Of a DNA stretch of 64,000 bases, positions 52,866 to 61,718 are shown piece after piece. The DNA is from JALORV01 sp963703945 (GTDB lineage Bacteria; Pseudomonadota; Gammaproteobacteria; Burkholderiales; Burkholderiaceae_F). A model generated the notes under the pieces. It searched no databases. It was not told where the DNA came from and worked only from the letters and a program-made list of their open reading frames with translations. Within the stretch, counting starts at the first letter, position 1. Each line of letters starts with the position of its first letter. The position numbers were made by a program, and so were the translations under genes. The DNA is taken from assembly GCA_963703945.1 (NCBI GenBank), contig CAVPGM010000028.1, forward strand, positions 15,735 through 79,734, written 5' to 3'.

Positions 52866-54872
52866 TTATTCCGAGCGAAAGCCTATGCGTGCGTGCGAGC
52901 CGTCGCAGAACGGTTTGTTGTCGGAAGCGCCGCAACGACACAGCCGCGCCGATTGGGTCCGCAACACCGTTCGTCCGGTTCCGCTGCAAATTTCGACATT
53001 GCCACCCAGCTGCAAGGGACCGTTAGGGATCGGGACGATCGTCAGCCGTCCACCGCGTACGGCGAGCGGCTCTGAAGCGATCGTGGCAGGCTCGCCGGTG
53101 GCTGCGAATCCAGCCGCGGCATGGCTGCCGTCGCAGTAAGGCTTGCGGCCTGACTTCCCGCAGCGGCACAGCGTCACGCGAAACTCTGCGGCGGCCGATT
53201 CAATCTGTGCGTGCACGGCATAGGGACCGTTCTCGCGCACGCGCACGACGTTGACACTGGGCGCCGATTCCTGCGGCTCGCCATCATGGCGTTCGTACGT
53301 GATCGCACCGGATGGGCAATTGTGCGCGACGTGGACGCAGTGCTCCACGGACGTCGCTTCCGGATGAATCCACGCGCCCGGAGTGTTTGCCAGAAAGACA
53401 CCGGGCGCCTCCAACACGCAATGGCGCGAATGGATGCATCGTCGACCATCGAAACGAAGCGTGATGGCCTCGGTGACTGGCGACGTCCGGTGCGTCGGCC
53501 GTCTGGGTGTGCGGCAACTCCGCAGCGGCGCCGCAACACCGACTGGCGTGGCCGGCACTCCGAGTTGCGCCACGCGGTCGACCGCCTGGCCCAGGTGCTC
53601 TTCGAAGCGCAGGTGCATCTCTTCAAACCGCCGTGCAAGCAGCTCGAGATCGCTGGCGACCTCGGCCAGTGGTACGACGTGCGCCAGTCGCCGCGCCGCG
53701 GTGCCGAGCTCCGACGATCGCTCACCGAGGATGCGTGCGGCGCAGGTCTGCACCAACGCACCGGCTGATCCAGGCAATTCAAAGTTCAGCGTCGCAGTCG
53801 CCCCGCCTCGCGCAGCATCGATCGGCAGTCGCGTCGCAACGTCCGCAACCCGCCCCATTGCCGACATCAGCACGTTGGTCGAGGTGGCCAGCGCAACGCG
53901 CAGGTCGCGCGGCAGCGGTGCCGGCGCGAACACCTGCGACAGAGTGCGGATCATCAACATATAGATCGAATTGCCGAGGTCGATCACCTGCCCGGCGAGC
54001 GGTTCGACGACGCGCACGCGGTCGCGCGAGATGCCGGTGGCGCCCAGCATCGGATTGCGGACCACCGGCCGCGCGGGTTCGAACCCAGGGCGCGCGGCGC
54101 GCAGTTCGCCAAGTTCACTTCTGATTGCTTTGAACCGGGCGAAGTGCGAATCGTCGCGGTGCGCTGGTGCACCCTCGCCCTGCAGCACGATTTCCTCTAC
54201 GGCACGGTGCGCCGAGGCCAGATCGGTAATCTTGAACAGCCCCTGCAGGCCGAACTCCTCGACGCTGACCTGCGCCTGGCTGTGTCCAACGAACACGCGT
54301 TCTTCGCCAAGCTGTTCGCATAACCGAGCCAGGCCCTGGAGAATTCCGTGATACAGATGCCCTTGGCTCGAATAGTCCTGCGGTGACGGGGCAAGCATGT
54401 CCGGACGGGCAATGCGTCGGTAGTGCATCGCGTGGCCGAAGCCCGCGCCGTCCCTGATGTTGAGTCCCTCGGGCCGCTCGATGTACATGAAGTGATCGAG
54501 CGCCGCCTCGCCAAACGGCGCGAGAGACATCAAGGCATCGGCCGGAAAGTGCCCGGGCCGCACCGGAAATGCAGGTCGCCACAGATGCGGTGCGGCTCCG
54601 ATCGCTGCGAGCAGGTTATTCACCAGCGACAGATGCAGCATCTCTTCGAGCGCGACCTGAGCGAGCGAGCGGCGCCAGCGCTCGATTGCCGCGAGTTCGG
54701 TCGGCGTCAAATCTTCGTCCAGGCCACGCTTCAGCGTCCACTGGGCGTACAGATAGGAACACATCACGGTGTGCTCGAATTCGGCCGCCTCGCACAACAG
54801 ATAGATGAGCTCTTCCCGGTCCTGGATGACTATTTCGGCGGGCATGACTGACGGCGCCTTGTGTTGGTTCAT
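52866..54872 (-). CDS. Ferritin-like protein with mono-cluster ferredoxin and two CDGSH domains
   Basis: The 668-residue protein starts MNQHKAPSVMPAEIVIQDRE. The N-terminal half is a ferritin-like domain of the VioB/iminophenylpyruvate dimer synthase type (LLCEAAEFEHTVMCSYLYAQ, LAQVALEEMLHLSLVNNLLA, with paired Glu and His metal ligands). After a helical linker, about residues 460-535 hold a short divergent ferredoxin (RCIHSRHCVLEAPGVF, HNCPSGAITY). Two CDGSH domains follow (CRCGKSGRKPYCDGSH near 568, CRCGASDNKPFCDGSH near 644), each able to hold a 2Fe-2S cluster. It is thus a multi-iron protein, likely cytoplasmic. The reaction is unknown. Confidence 0.88.
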   Translation of the reverse strand: MNQHKAPSVMPAEIVIQDREELIYLLCEAAEFEHTVMCSYLYAQWTLKRGLDEDLTPTELAAIERWRRSLAQVALEEMLHLSLVNNLLAAIGAAPHLWRPAFPVRPGHFPADALMSLAPFGEAALDHFMYIERPEGLNIRDGAGFGHAMHYRRIARPDMLAPSPQDYSSQGHLYHGILQGLARLCEQLGEERVFVGHSQAQVSVEEFGLQGLFKITDLASAHRAVEEIVLQGEGAPAHRDDSHFARFKAIRSELGELRAARPGFEPARPVVRNPMLGATGISRDRVRVVEPLAGQVIDLGNSIYMLMIRTLSQVFAPAPLPRDLRVALATSTNVLMSAMGRVADVATRLPIDAARGGATATLNFELPGSAGALVQTCAARILGERSSELGTAARRLAHVVPLAEVASDLELLARRFEEMHLRFEEHLGQAVDRVAQLGVPATPVGVAAPLRSCRTPRRPTHRTSPVTEAITLRFDGRRCIHSRHCVLEAPGVFLANTPGAWIHPEATSVEHCVHVAHNCPSGAITYERHDGEPQESAPSVNVVRVRENGPYAVHAQIESAAAEFRVTLCRCGKSGRKPYCDGSHAAAGFAATGEPATIASEPLAVRGGRLTIVPIPNGPLQLGGNVEICSGTGRTVLRTQSARLCRCGASDNKPFCDGSHARIGFRSE

Positions 54873-55014
54873 GTGTACCCGCGTTTGCGACGCGACCGGA
54901 AGCAGCGATTGAGCAAAGTTTGGCACGTCGATACTCACATCGTGAACCGGCGCAGTCACTTCTCGAACCTGGCTCCCGCGGCAATTGACACCGGCAATCG
55001 GTTGACGGCAGGCG

Positions 55015-55491
55015 CTATGGGGCAAAACAGGTTAGGTCAAGGCCGCGATAAGCCACCGCGCGGCCTTCTGCGGAAGGCGTTCGCCTTGTGAGGTAGGCCT
55101 CGACGCGGCAAACGACACGCGGGTTGAGCCAGAGGAGGCGACGCGGCTCACGCGAGTCGTGCTTCGGCTCAAGCCGCGCGTCACGTCGCACCGAACCGTC
55201 GGCATGCAGAAAGTCCCGCACCTTGAGCTCCCGCAGATTGCTAATGCCCAGCCCATTGCCCAGCATGACGAGCACCAGCGCCGTGTTGCGAAGGTGCACC
55301 GGCCCTCGTCCCGCAACGGCAAGGATGCGTTCGATGTCCCCATGAGACAGGATCACTCCCGCCCGATTCTGTTGAGTGGGCGGGTCGCTCTTGACGCGAT
55401 GCGCTGTCGGTTCGAATGCCGCGGTGTTTTCCTCGTGCCTCCGTATTGCGGAGGACACCGACAGCATGCCGCCGGACAGCTTTGCGCTCAA
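55015..55491 (-). pseudogene. Truncated tyrosine recombinase/integrase
   Basis: The 158-residue frame reads LSHGDIERILAVAGRGPVHL, LRNTALVLVMLGNGLGISNL and RELKVRDFLHADGS, then LLWLNPRVVCRVEAYLTRRT, the first half of a tyrosine recombinase catalytic domain. It stops at TCFAP, so the H-x-x-R and tyrosine parts are absent. The first catalytic arginine, normally in GLRISEL, reads GLGISNL, so the residue is glycine. It is a dead remnant of a mobile element. It lies between the ferritin-like gene and the radical SAM gene, all on the same strand. Confidence 0.75.
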
Positions 55492-55596
55492 CCGGCAAAC
55501 GACACGATTTCAGGGGGTTTTCCGGGTAGACCCGGCGCGCGCGGGAAGCCTCGGCGAAGGCTTGGTCCTGTCGTTTGCCTTGTTCGGGCGCTGCGG

Positions 55597-56628
55597 CTAG
55601 GCGGCCAAGCGCTCGAAGCGAAGCGGAAGCATCGAATCGGACGTGGCCGCGCAGTAGCGACGCACAACCTCGTGCCATGCAGCCACTTCGCCGTACTGCC
55701 CGCGCGCTACGACGACGCACGCTCGGCGCAATCGCTTGCGTAGTGCCGGCCAGCCGGTTTCGAGATATCGACTCCAGGCCGAGTCGAGCGATGCTGATCG
55801 TATGTCGGTGACGGCGAACGCTCGATCCAGGCCGTATGTCAGCGGCACCAGCCGTCCCGTCTCCTCCAGTACCAGTTCGCGCGGAACCATCGGCTCCTTC
55901 AACGAAGCGCCGTGAATTGCCAGGGGAACACGCCGCGCGATCTCGCGGTGGACCAGGTCGAGCTGGATCCGCATGTTGGGGAATCGTTCCTGGAGAATCT
56001 CGGCCAGCAGATAGGCGTCCAGCCGCTCCTCGGCCGACAGCGGGGTCATCTTTACCGCGCCGAGATCCCGCCCGGTGGGCTCGAATGGATGCAACTGAAA
56101 CAGGCGAGCGCCCCAGTCGGACGCGAGTTCGGCGATCTCCTCGATCTCGTCCAGCGACTCGGAACACAGCGTGTGGATGATTCCGAACGCCTGGCTCTGG
56201 CTCCCGAGTGCCGCTGCCGCCGCCCTGACTTGATCGAACGACTTCTCAGAGCCGCGGATCGCACTGTGGCGCTCCCGCAGGCCATCGAGGCTGAGCGCCA
56301 CGATGGAAAAGCTGCCCGCAAGACGCTCGTAGCGCGACGAGCGAATGAGGATCCCGTTACTCACCAGATTAACGCGCGAGCCGCAGCGCTTGACGGTGGC
56401 GACGATATCGTCCAGTCCGTCGTACACGAGCGGCTCGCCGCCTGACAGTGAAACGATCCTGAAGCCCAGTTGCGCCGCATCTTCGATCGCGCGGCAGACG
56501 AGGTCCGCCGGGAGCGCTGCGGTCGCACTGGGCGAGGAATGTGAGTAGCAGTGCGCGCACTCGAGATTGCACCGGGTGGTCGGATGAACCTGGATGATCC
56601 CGCTGCACTCGCCGTGCGCACTCTGCAT
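55597..56628 (-). CDS. Radical SAM enzyme without SPASM clusters
   Basis: The 343-residue protein starts MQSAHGECSGIIQVHPTTRC and holds the 4Fe-4S motif CNLECAHC (C-x3-C-x2-C), with VSLSGGEPLVYDGLDDIVAT as the SAM-binding GGEP segment and IVALSLDGLRERHSAIRG later. The C-terminal third has only scattered cysteines (RRACVV, RRYCAA) and no SPASM pattern. This suits small enzymes of the PqqE/heme-maturation branch that act on a peptide or cofactor. Its ATG lies three bases after the stop of the 100-aa gene upstream, so the two are coupled. Confidence 0.88.
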   Translation of the reverse strand: MQSAHGECSGIIQVHPTTRCNLECAHCYSHSSPSATAALPADLVCRAIEDAAQLGFRIVSLSGGEPLVYDGLDDIVATVKRCGSRVNLVSNGILIRSSRYERLAGSFSIVALSLDGLRERHSAIRGSEKSFDQVRAAAAALGSQSQAFGIIHTLCSESLDEIEEIAELASDWGARLFQLHPFEPTGRDLGAVKMTPLSAEERLDAYLLAEILQERFPNMRIQLDLVHREIARRVPLAIHGASLKEPMVPRELVLEETGRLVPLTYGLDRAFAVTDIRSASLDSAWSRYLETGWPALRKRLRRACVVVARGQYGEVAAWHEVVRRYCAATSDSMLPLRFERLAA

Positions 56629-56630
56629 TA

Positions 56631-56933
56631 CTAGCCTCGCGCCGGGATGCCGATGTCGATGCGTGCAATCTCGGGGTTTGTGATCCCGTAGGGGAATACT
56701 TCGAACCGGGACAGTCCCCGGCCATTCACCAGTAGCTCGACGAGGCGCTTGGCGTTGGCGGCAGAGCTGGGCAGCACGCTGATCACCCACTCGTCGGGAT
56801 ACGGGGTTCCCTTCGGAAACGGCCGGACCTTTCCAAATCTTTCCAAGCTACTTCCGACGAGACCCTTGGCGATAAGCGCCTTCGCCTGTGGCGACAGCGC
56901 ACGCAGCGCACTAGAAGCTTTTGATGTTGCCAT
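56631..56933 (-). CDS. 100-aa protein coupled to the radical SAM enzyme, possible substrate or partner
   Basis: The protein begins MATSKASSALRALSPQAKAL with GAGGAG seven bases before the ATG. The first 35 residues are basic and leader-like. The remainder (DEWVISVLPSSAANAKRLVE, GLSRFEVFPYGITNPEIARI) looks folded and ends IDIGIPARG. It has no cysteine, so a sactipeptide is excluded; other radical SAM modifications remain possible. It is directly upstream of the enzyme, with no promoter between them. I do not recognise the family. It could be a precursor peptide, a partner that presents a peptide, or an unrelated protein. Confidence 0.7.
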   Translation of the reverse strand: MATSKASSALRALSPQAKALIAKGLVGSSLERFGKVRPFPKGTPYPDEWVISVLPSSAANAKRLVELLVNGRGLSRFEVFPYGITNPEIARIDIGIPARG

Positions 56934-57098
56934 CTGGACTCCTCTTGGTGAAGCCGGAGTAGGGCCGCGCGATTTGCGCAGCTCGTCGCGGCGCCGCAAT
57001 TCTTGATGCCCTAAGTGACGAGCGCAACCGCATATTCACGTAGACGAGCCGCCGCTTAAGTGCTTGCAACAACCGGCGGCGTCGGCCGCCCTCTCCCT

Positions 57099-57422
57099 CT
57101 ACGCAGCACTCAGCGCTTCGGTGTCGGTCGCTGCCCCTTTCACACGCGTGACTTGCGACAGCTTCGCTTCCGACATCGAAATGTCTCGGCGCTCGCCCAG
57201 GTACACGGGCTGAAACAAAGCCCCATGTGGACCTGCCCTGTACAGGTAACGAATCTCCACCACTGCGCCCTCCGGGGGAACCGCGTGATTCGCGGGAATC
57301 GTACAGTTGCCCATGTCCACCGCCCGACCGTCATCGTCAAAGAGCGCAATCCCCACTGAGCGCTTGTTCGGATTGAACGCTGACCCGATGCACGACGCCG
57401 ACTCGACGACGGAAGGAGCCAA
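57099..57422 (-). pseudogene. Likely C-terminal fragment of a nucleic-acid ligase-like protein
   Basis: The 107-residue frame reads SVGIALFDDDGRAVDMGNCT, VPPEGAVVEIRYLYRAGPHG and ALFQPVYLGERRDISMSEAK. This resembles the C-terminal part of ATP-dependent DNA or RNA ligases, where an OB-like fold ends in a strand V-E-(V/I)-R-Y-L-Y and a YLGxRxDI motif. The catalytic lysine part is missing. An in-frame stop (TGA) lies just upstream, so it is either a fragment or a short gene that starts at a TTG (57420-57422). Confidence 0.4.
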
Positions 57423-57497
57423 GGGTCAATCGGCGGCCTGGAACTGTGGGATATTGTCACGGCGGGATGGCAAGCGCACAGAACGAGGTGACGACCG

Positions 57498-58028
57498 ATG
57501 GAAAACGACACGACGCGGATCGCGGCCTGGTTGCAACCCGAGGACATCCTGCTCGACGTCGATGTGCGGGACCGGTCGCATGCGCTTGAGGTCGTGGCTG
57601 CGGCGATCGGTAGCGCGCATGGGCTCGACCCGGGCCCGGTCTTCCGCGCGCTATCGCGGCGCGAACAGGCTGGATCGACCGCGCTCGGCGAAGGATTCGC
57701 GATCCCGCACGCACGGATAGACGGCATTCCGCGGCCGCTGACACTGTTCGTGCGCACGAAGCTGCCCATCCCCTTCAATGCGCCGGATGGCAAGCCGGTC
57801 TCGCGCCTGCTGGCGATCATGGTGCCAAACGACGGCGCGAAGCAAGACCATCTCCAATTGCTGGCGCTGGTCGCCAAGCTGCTTTCGGACCCCGGATTTC
57901 GCGCGCAGCTCGATGACGCGCCGGACAAGACAGCGGCCGCGGCCGCGTTCGAGGCCGGGGTCGCGCACGTCACTGCCGCCCCGTCGGAACCAGGATCCAG
58001 TACGACTACCGCGCAAGCCGGTAACTGA
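57498..58028 (+). CDS. PTS EIIA (fructose/nitrogen type) domain protein
   Basis: The 176-residue protein carries one EIIA domain. The phosphorylated histidine is in GEGFAIPHARIDGIPRPLTL (H74 in this count), and LLAIMVPNDGAKQDHLQLLA and VAKLLSDPGFRAQLDDA complete the fold. The C-terminal 30 residues are a polar alanine-rich tail. Proteins like PtsN receive phosphate from a PTS relay and regulate other proteins. The usual rpoN or hpf neighbours are absent, so it is not named ptsN here. It is convergent with the oxidoreductase gene. Confidence 0.9.
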   Translation: MENDTTRIAAWLQPEDILLDVDVRDRSHALEVVAAAIGSAHGLDPGPVFRALSRREQAGSTALGEGFAIPHARIDGIPRPLTLFVRTKLPIPFNAPDGKPVSRLLAIMVPNDGAKQDHLQLLALVAKLLSDPGFRAQLDDAPDKTAAAAAFEAGVAHVTAAPSEPGSSTTTAQAGN

Positions 58029-58095
58029 AACCGATCAGTCGCCCGTGGCTCGGTACCGATGCACGTCGGCTCCTGGCGCGTCCGGCCCAATTCAC

Positions 58096-60410
58096 TCACG
58101 CCGCTGCGCTAACTCCAGCGCCCAATCGCTCGATGCGTACGGGGACATGCTTGTGCCAAGGTGTCCCGGCGATCGGGTCGCGATCCTTGACGTCGGTGAG
58201 CTCGTTGACGGCGACTCCGCGGTGTTCGAGCGAGCCGTCCGCGCGGCGGTAATCAAGCCCCTGGCCGTTGGGCAGCGAGACGTGCCCGGGCTGCAACTCG
58301 TCGGTGATCTCGACCGCCGCCTCGGTGTTCCCGCGAGCGGTGGTCAGCCGCACCCGGTCGCCTTCCGTGCACCCGAGGTCCGCAGCGTCGACCGGATTGA
58401 TACGCAGCGTGCCGAACGAACCCTTGCGATGCCAACTCGCGTCGCGAACCGCAGTGTTGCTCGTGTCGCTGCGTCGCTCTCCTGCCGAGAGCACATAAGG
58501 ATAGGAAGGCCGTCGCTCGGGCCCGCCCGCGGCCAGCTTCTGCAGTTCCGGCATCAGCTCCGGCAGGTAGAGATTGATCCGGTGGTCAGGCAGGCGCACG
58601 GCCTTCCAGCTGTCTTCGTAATCGCTCACGGCGAAGACGACGCCCGAGGGAGAACCGATGATCGCGTTGAACAGAGCATTACCGGCGCGTAGCGCCGCCG
58701 CCCTCGAATCCGGCGCGGCGCGCTGCGTCTGGCTGGCGCCGGACGTACATCTGGCACACGCCCCACAACGAGGCCGCTGTCGCCATCTGCGAAGGCAGGA
58801 CGGTTCCCAGCGTGCGGTACAGAACGACGGAGCGCGTAGCGCGCCACGCGCTTGTCGCGCTTCGACTTCCAGGCGTATGCCAGCGCGAAGGGCGTCAGCC
58901 CCATGCGCGCCGCGCGCCGAAGCAGGCGGTATTGACGCTCGTCGACTTCTCCCAGCGCTTCGAGCAACCGGGCGTGGATCTCGGCCTCGGTCAGCGTTCC
59001 TGGCCGAGGCTCGAAGAGCGGCTGTCGCAGATGAAAGCCGTTGCGCGGAAACTCGAGGTTGAAGAACGTGGCTTCGGCCTTCTCGAACTGGCTCGTTGCC
59101 GGCAGAACGTAGTCCGCCTGCAGCGCCGTTTCGGTCATCGCGACATCGATGACGACGCTCAACTCCAGTGCACGGATCGCTTCGCGCATCCGCGCGCTGT
59201 CGGCCAGCGAGTGCACCGGATTCGCGCTCTCGATCAGCATCGCGCGGAACCGCTTCGGATGATCGGTGAGGATCTCTTCCGGGATCACGTTGCATGGCAC
59301 GAGCCCCATGATGATGCGCGACCCGGTGACCGGGCTGCGCGAATACGGGCGCGGCCCGGAGCTCGGCCGATCCCTGCGGTCGTTCGCCAGGCGCCGACAG
59401 GCCGAGCAACGGCACGAAGGCGTTGTTGGTACCGCGCCGCGCGTAGTGCCCGGTCAGCAGCCAGACGAGGCGGTTCAGGTAGCTGTTGAGCGTCGAGTGC
59501 AGGTTCATCTGCACGCCGAGATCCTCGATCATCGAGACACTCTGCGCGCGTGCGATGCGCTCCGCGACCCGACGCAGCAGCGACTCTTCCACCCCGCAGA
59601 TGCGGGCGTACTCGGTCACCGGGATCGACTTCAACACGGGCTCGACGTCGGCATAGCCCGTGGTGTGCTCGTCGAGCCACGCACGCGCCACGAGTCCGTC
59701 CTGCACGATGATCGCGGCCAGCGCCGCCAGGCACCAGGCGTCGGTGCCGGGGCGCACGGCGAGGTGGAAGTCCGCCATGGCGGCGGTCTCGCTGCGCCGC
59801 GGATCGATGACGATCAGCGAGCGGGCTGGATCGTTCTTGATCGCCTGCAACAGCGTCCGCGTCCGCGCGAAGCCGTGCGACTGCCACGGGTTCTTGCCGA
59901 CGAAGACGGCCACTTCGCAATGCTCGAAGTCGCCGTGGATGCCGCAGCCCATCATCTTTCCCTGCACCCAGGCTTCGCCGGTCTTCTCCTGGGCCAGCGC
60001 ATTGGAGCGGTACTTCACCCCGAGCGCCTTCAGCGTGTTGTCGGCATACGTCGCCGCCGAGGTGATTGCCCTGGCTGCCGCCGCCGTAGTACAGGATGCT
60101 TTCGCCGCCGTGCTGGTCCCTGATGCCGCGCGAGCTTCGCTGCGATCTCGCGGATGGCGGTGTCCCAGTCGATGTGCTCGTAGCCGCCGTCCGCGCGCCT
60201 GCGCATGGGCGAGTCGATTCGATCGGCGCCGTTCTGGTAGTGGTCCATGCGCTGCGACTTCTCGCACAGATAGCCCTGCGAAACCGGGTTGGCCTTGTCG
60301 CCGCGGATGCGCGCGATGCGCTGGCCGGACGTCTGGACCTCGAGGCCGCAGTTCACCGCGCAGAGGATGCAGGCCGTCTTCTTCCAGTCGGCCGTTTCCG
60401 TTGTACCCAT
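58096..60410 (-). pseudogene. Molybdopterin oxidoreductase (formate dehydrogenase-like), frameshifted five or six times
   Basis: The protein starts MGTTETADWKKTACILCAVN, with GGAG six bases ahead, and carries a 4Fe-4S motif (ACILCAVNCGLEV, then YLCEKSQRMDHYQ). It goes on with ESILYYGGGSQGNHLGG, MMGCGIHGDFEHCEVAVFVG, IVIDPRRSETAAMADFHLAV, MGLVPCNVIPEEILTDHPKR, and a C-terminal molybdopterin-dinucleotide binding domain (FGTLRINPVDAADLGCTEGD). Frames change near 60130, 60065, 59350, 58830 and 58700. All parts of a roughly 770-residue enzyme are there. It is divergent from the TetR gene over an 18-bp near-palindrome. Confidence 0.88.
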
Positions 60411-60437
60411 CGATCACTCCGCCGCGGCTTGCGTTAT

Positions 60438-60455
60438 GGATAGCGTACGTTATCC
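60438..60455. promoter_or_regulatory. TetR operator candidate
   Basis: GGATAGCGTACGTTATCC is a near-perfect 18-bp palindrome with one mismatched pair. It lies 28 bases before the oxidoreductase start and 38 bases before the TetR start. Size and position fit a TetR-family operator that controls both genes. Confidence 0.65.
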
Positions 60456-60492
60456 TAAGCGACCCTCGAAAAGCAAGGAGTGGGAGCTGGCG

Positions 60493-61074
60493 ATGCGTTA
60501 CCCGAAGGAATACAAGGAACAGGCACGGCAGCGACTCGTCGCAAACGGCGCCAGCCTGGCCAAGGGACGCGGTTTTGCCGCCTCAGGCATCGACGCCATG
60601 GCCGCCGCGTCTGGAGTGACGTCCGGATCGCTCTACAAGCACTTCAGCGGCAAGTCAGACCTGTTCGCCGCCATCGTCAAAGCAGAGCTGCAGCGATCCG
60701 CGGACAGGTTCTCCGGAGCTGCCGAAGCCAGCAGTTTCGAGAAGGCCCTGGCTGCCTACCTGAGCCTTCAGCATGTCGATCATCCTGAACGAGGCTGCGC
60801 CCTGCCCTCACTGACGGCGGAAGTCGCACGGGCGGCCGAATCGGTGCGTGCGGCCTTTCAGGAAGGCCTGCTCGACATCCACGACGTGCTGAAGCAGTTG
60901 CTGAAATCCGGCGACGAGGCCTGGACGCTGATCGCGCAAAGCGTCGGTGCGGTCATGCTGGCCCGTGCGGTGCTTGATGACGAAGTGAGAAGCGACCTGC
61001 TCTCGGCTGCCAAGAAGAGCGGGCGTGCGCTGCTGAAACAAAGTCCACGCAGGGGCATGAAGCAGTCTGGGTGA
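60493..61074 (+). CDS. TetR-family transcriptional regulator
   Basis: The 193-residue protein starts MRYPKEYKEQARQRLVANGA, with GGAG about seven bases ahead. The N-terminal helix-turn-helix is clear: RGFAASGIDAMAAASGVTSG, SLYKHFSGKSDLFAAIVKAE. The rest is the usual helical sensing domain (HPERGCALPSLTAEVARAAE, with the late LLKSGDEAWTLIAQSVGAVM). It is divergent from the oxidoreductase, and the palindrome between them is the likely operator. Confidence 0.92.
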   Translation: MRYPKEYKEQARQRLVANGASLAKGRGFAASGIDAMAAASGVTSGSLYKHFSGKSDLFAAIVKAELQRSADRFSGAAEASSFEKALAAYLSLQHVDHPERGCALPSLTAEVARAAESVRAAFQEGLLDIHDVLKQLLKSGDEAWTLIAQSVGAVMLARAVLDDEVRSDLLSAAKKSGRALLKQSPRRGMKQSG

Positions 61075-61100
61075 GCATCGACCAACGCGACCGCTGCGAG

Positions 61101-61718
61101 TTACGCGGTCCCCCGAAGAGACCAACCCAGCATCAGAAGCCCGCTCGCTGCGATCCAGCTTCCTGCAACGCGCACGGCGATTCGTGCCCAATGCGCCCGC
61201 AACTGAACGACGAGCGCGGCGGCGAGGACGACCAGAACGAATACCGCAGCAGCCAATCCGACAGTGGCGACGATCGCCGATGCTGAGAGGCCCATCCCCG
61301 TTCCGTTCAGGTATCCGTGAACGAGACCGAGCAATGCACTGAGCGCCGTCATCGAACGCAGCGAGAGCTTCGCATCGGCAACGACCAATCCACCCAGCAG
61401 CAGGAACCAAATCGATGCGCCCAGCATCCCGGAGCTGGCCACTGCGGCGGACAGCCCAAGAAGGCTGCCCAGCAACCAGGCAGCCGGCAACGTGAACATC
61501 GCCCGTCGCCCGTAGGTTGCCCCACGCAGCCCTGCCAGCAGCGCAAGGGCGAGCGCAGGCACCAGGTCTTCGGGGCTGGTCAGAAAGTGCATCAGGCCGT
61601 CGTACATCGGACCCATGCCGGTTGCATCGAGGTGAGCTTCTGCTGGCCCAGCACTTAGTGCGACGACGAGCATGGCGACGGTGCGCGCGCCTTGCCGAAA
61701 CGCGCTTGTGCCTTTCAT
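61101..61718 (-). CDS. HupE/UreJ family membrane protein
   Basis: The 205-residue protein starts at an ATG with GGAGGT seven bases ahead and overlaps the previous gene's stop. A signal-like first helix is followed by AHLDATGMGPMYDGLMHFLT, a histidine-containing loop at the periplasmic face, then about five helices, with GLVHGYLNGTGMGLSASAIV near the middle. The HupE/UreJ family moves nickel or cobalt or acts in metalloenzyme assembly. This is the third of three such genes in a row. Confidence 0.78.
   Translation of the reverse strand: MKGTSAFRQGARTVAMLVVALSAGPAEAHLDATGMGPMYDGLMHFLTSPEDLVPALALALLAGLRGATYGRRAMFTLPAAWLLGSLLGLSAAVASSGMLGASIWFLLLGGLVVADAKLSLRSMTALSALLGLVHGYLNGTGMGLSASAIVATVGLAAAVFVLVVLAAALVVQLRAHWARIAVRVAGSWIAASGLLMLGWSLRGTA

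Noticed and set aside
56631..56933. The 100-aa protein as a sactipeptide or Nif11/NHLP precursor
   Set aside because: It has no Cys, no Gly-Gly-like leader cleavage site and no similarity that I can see to those leader families.
57498..58028. Naming the EIIA gene ptsN
   Set aside because: The fold and His site fit, but the expected rpoN, hpf and hprK neighbours are absent, so the name would overstate what is known.
61075..61100. Hairpin GACCGC/GCGGTC after the TetR gene as a terminator
   Set aside because: Only six base pairs, a ten-base loop and no T run.
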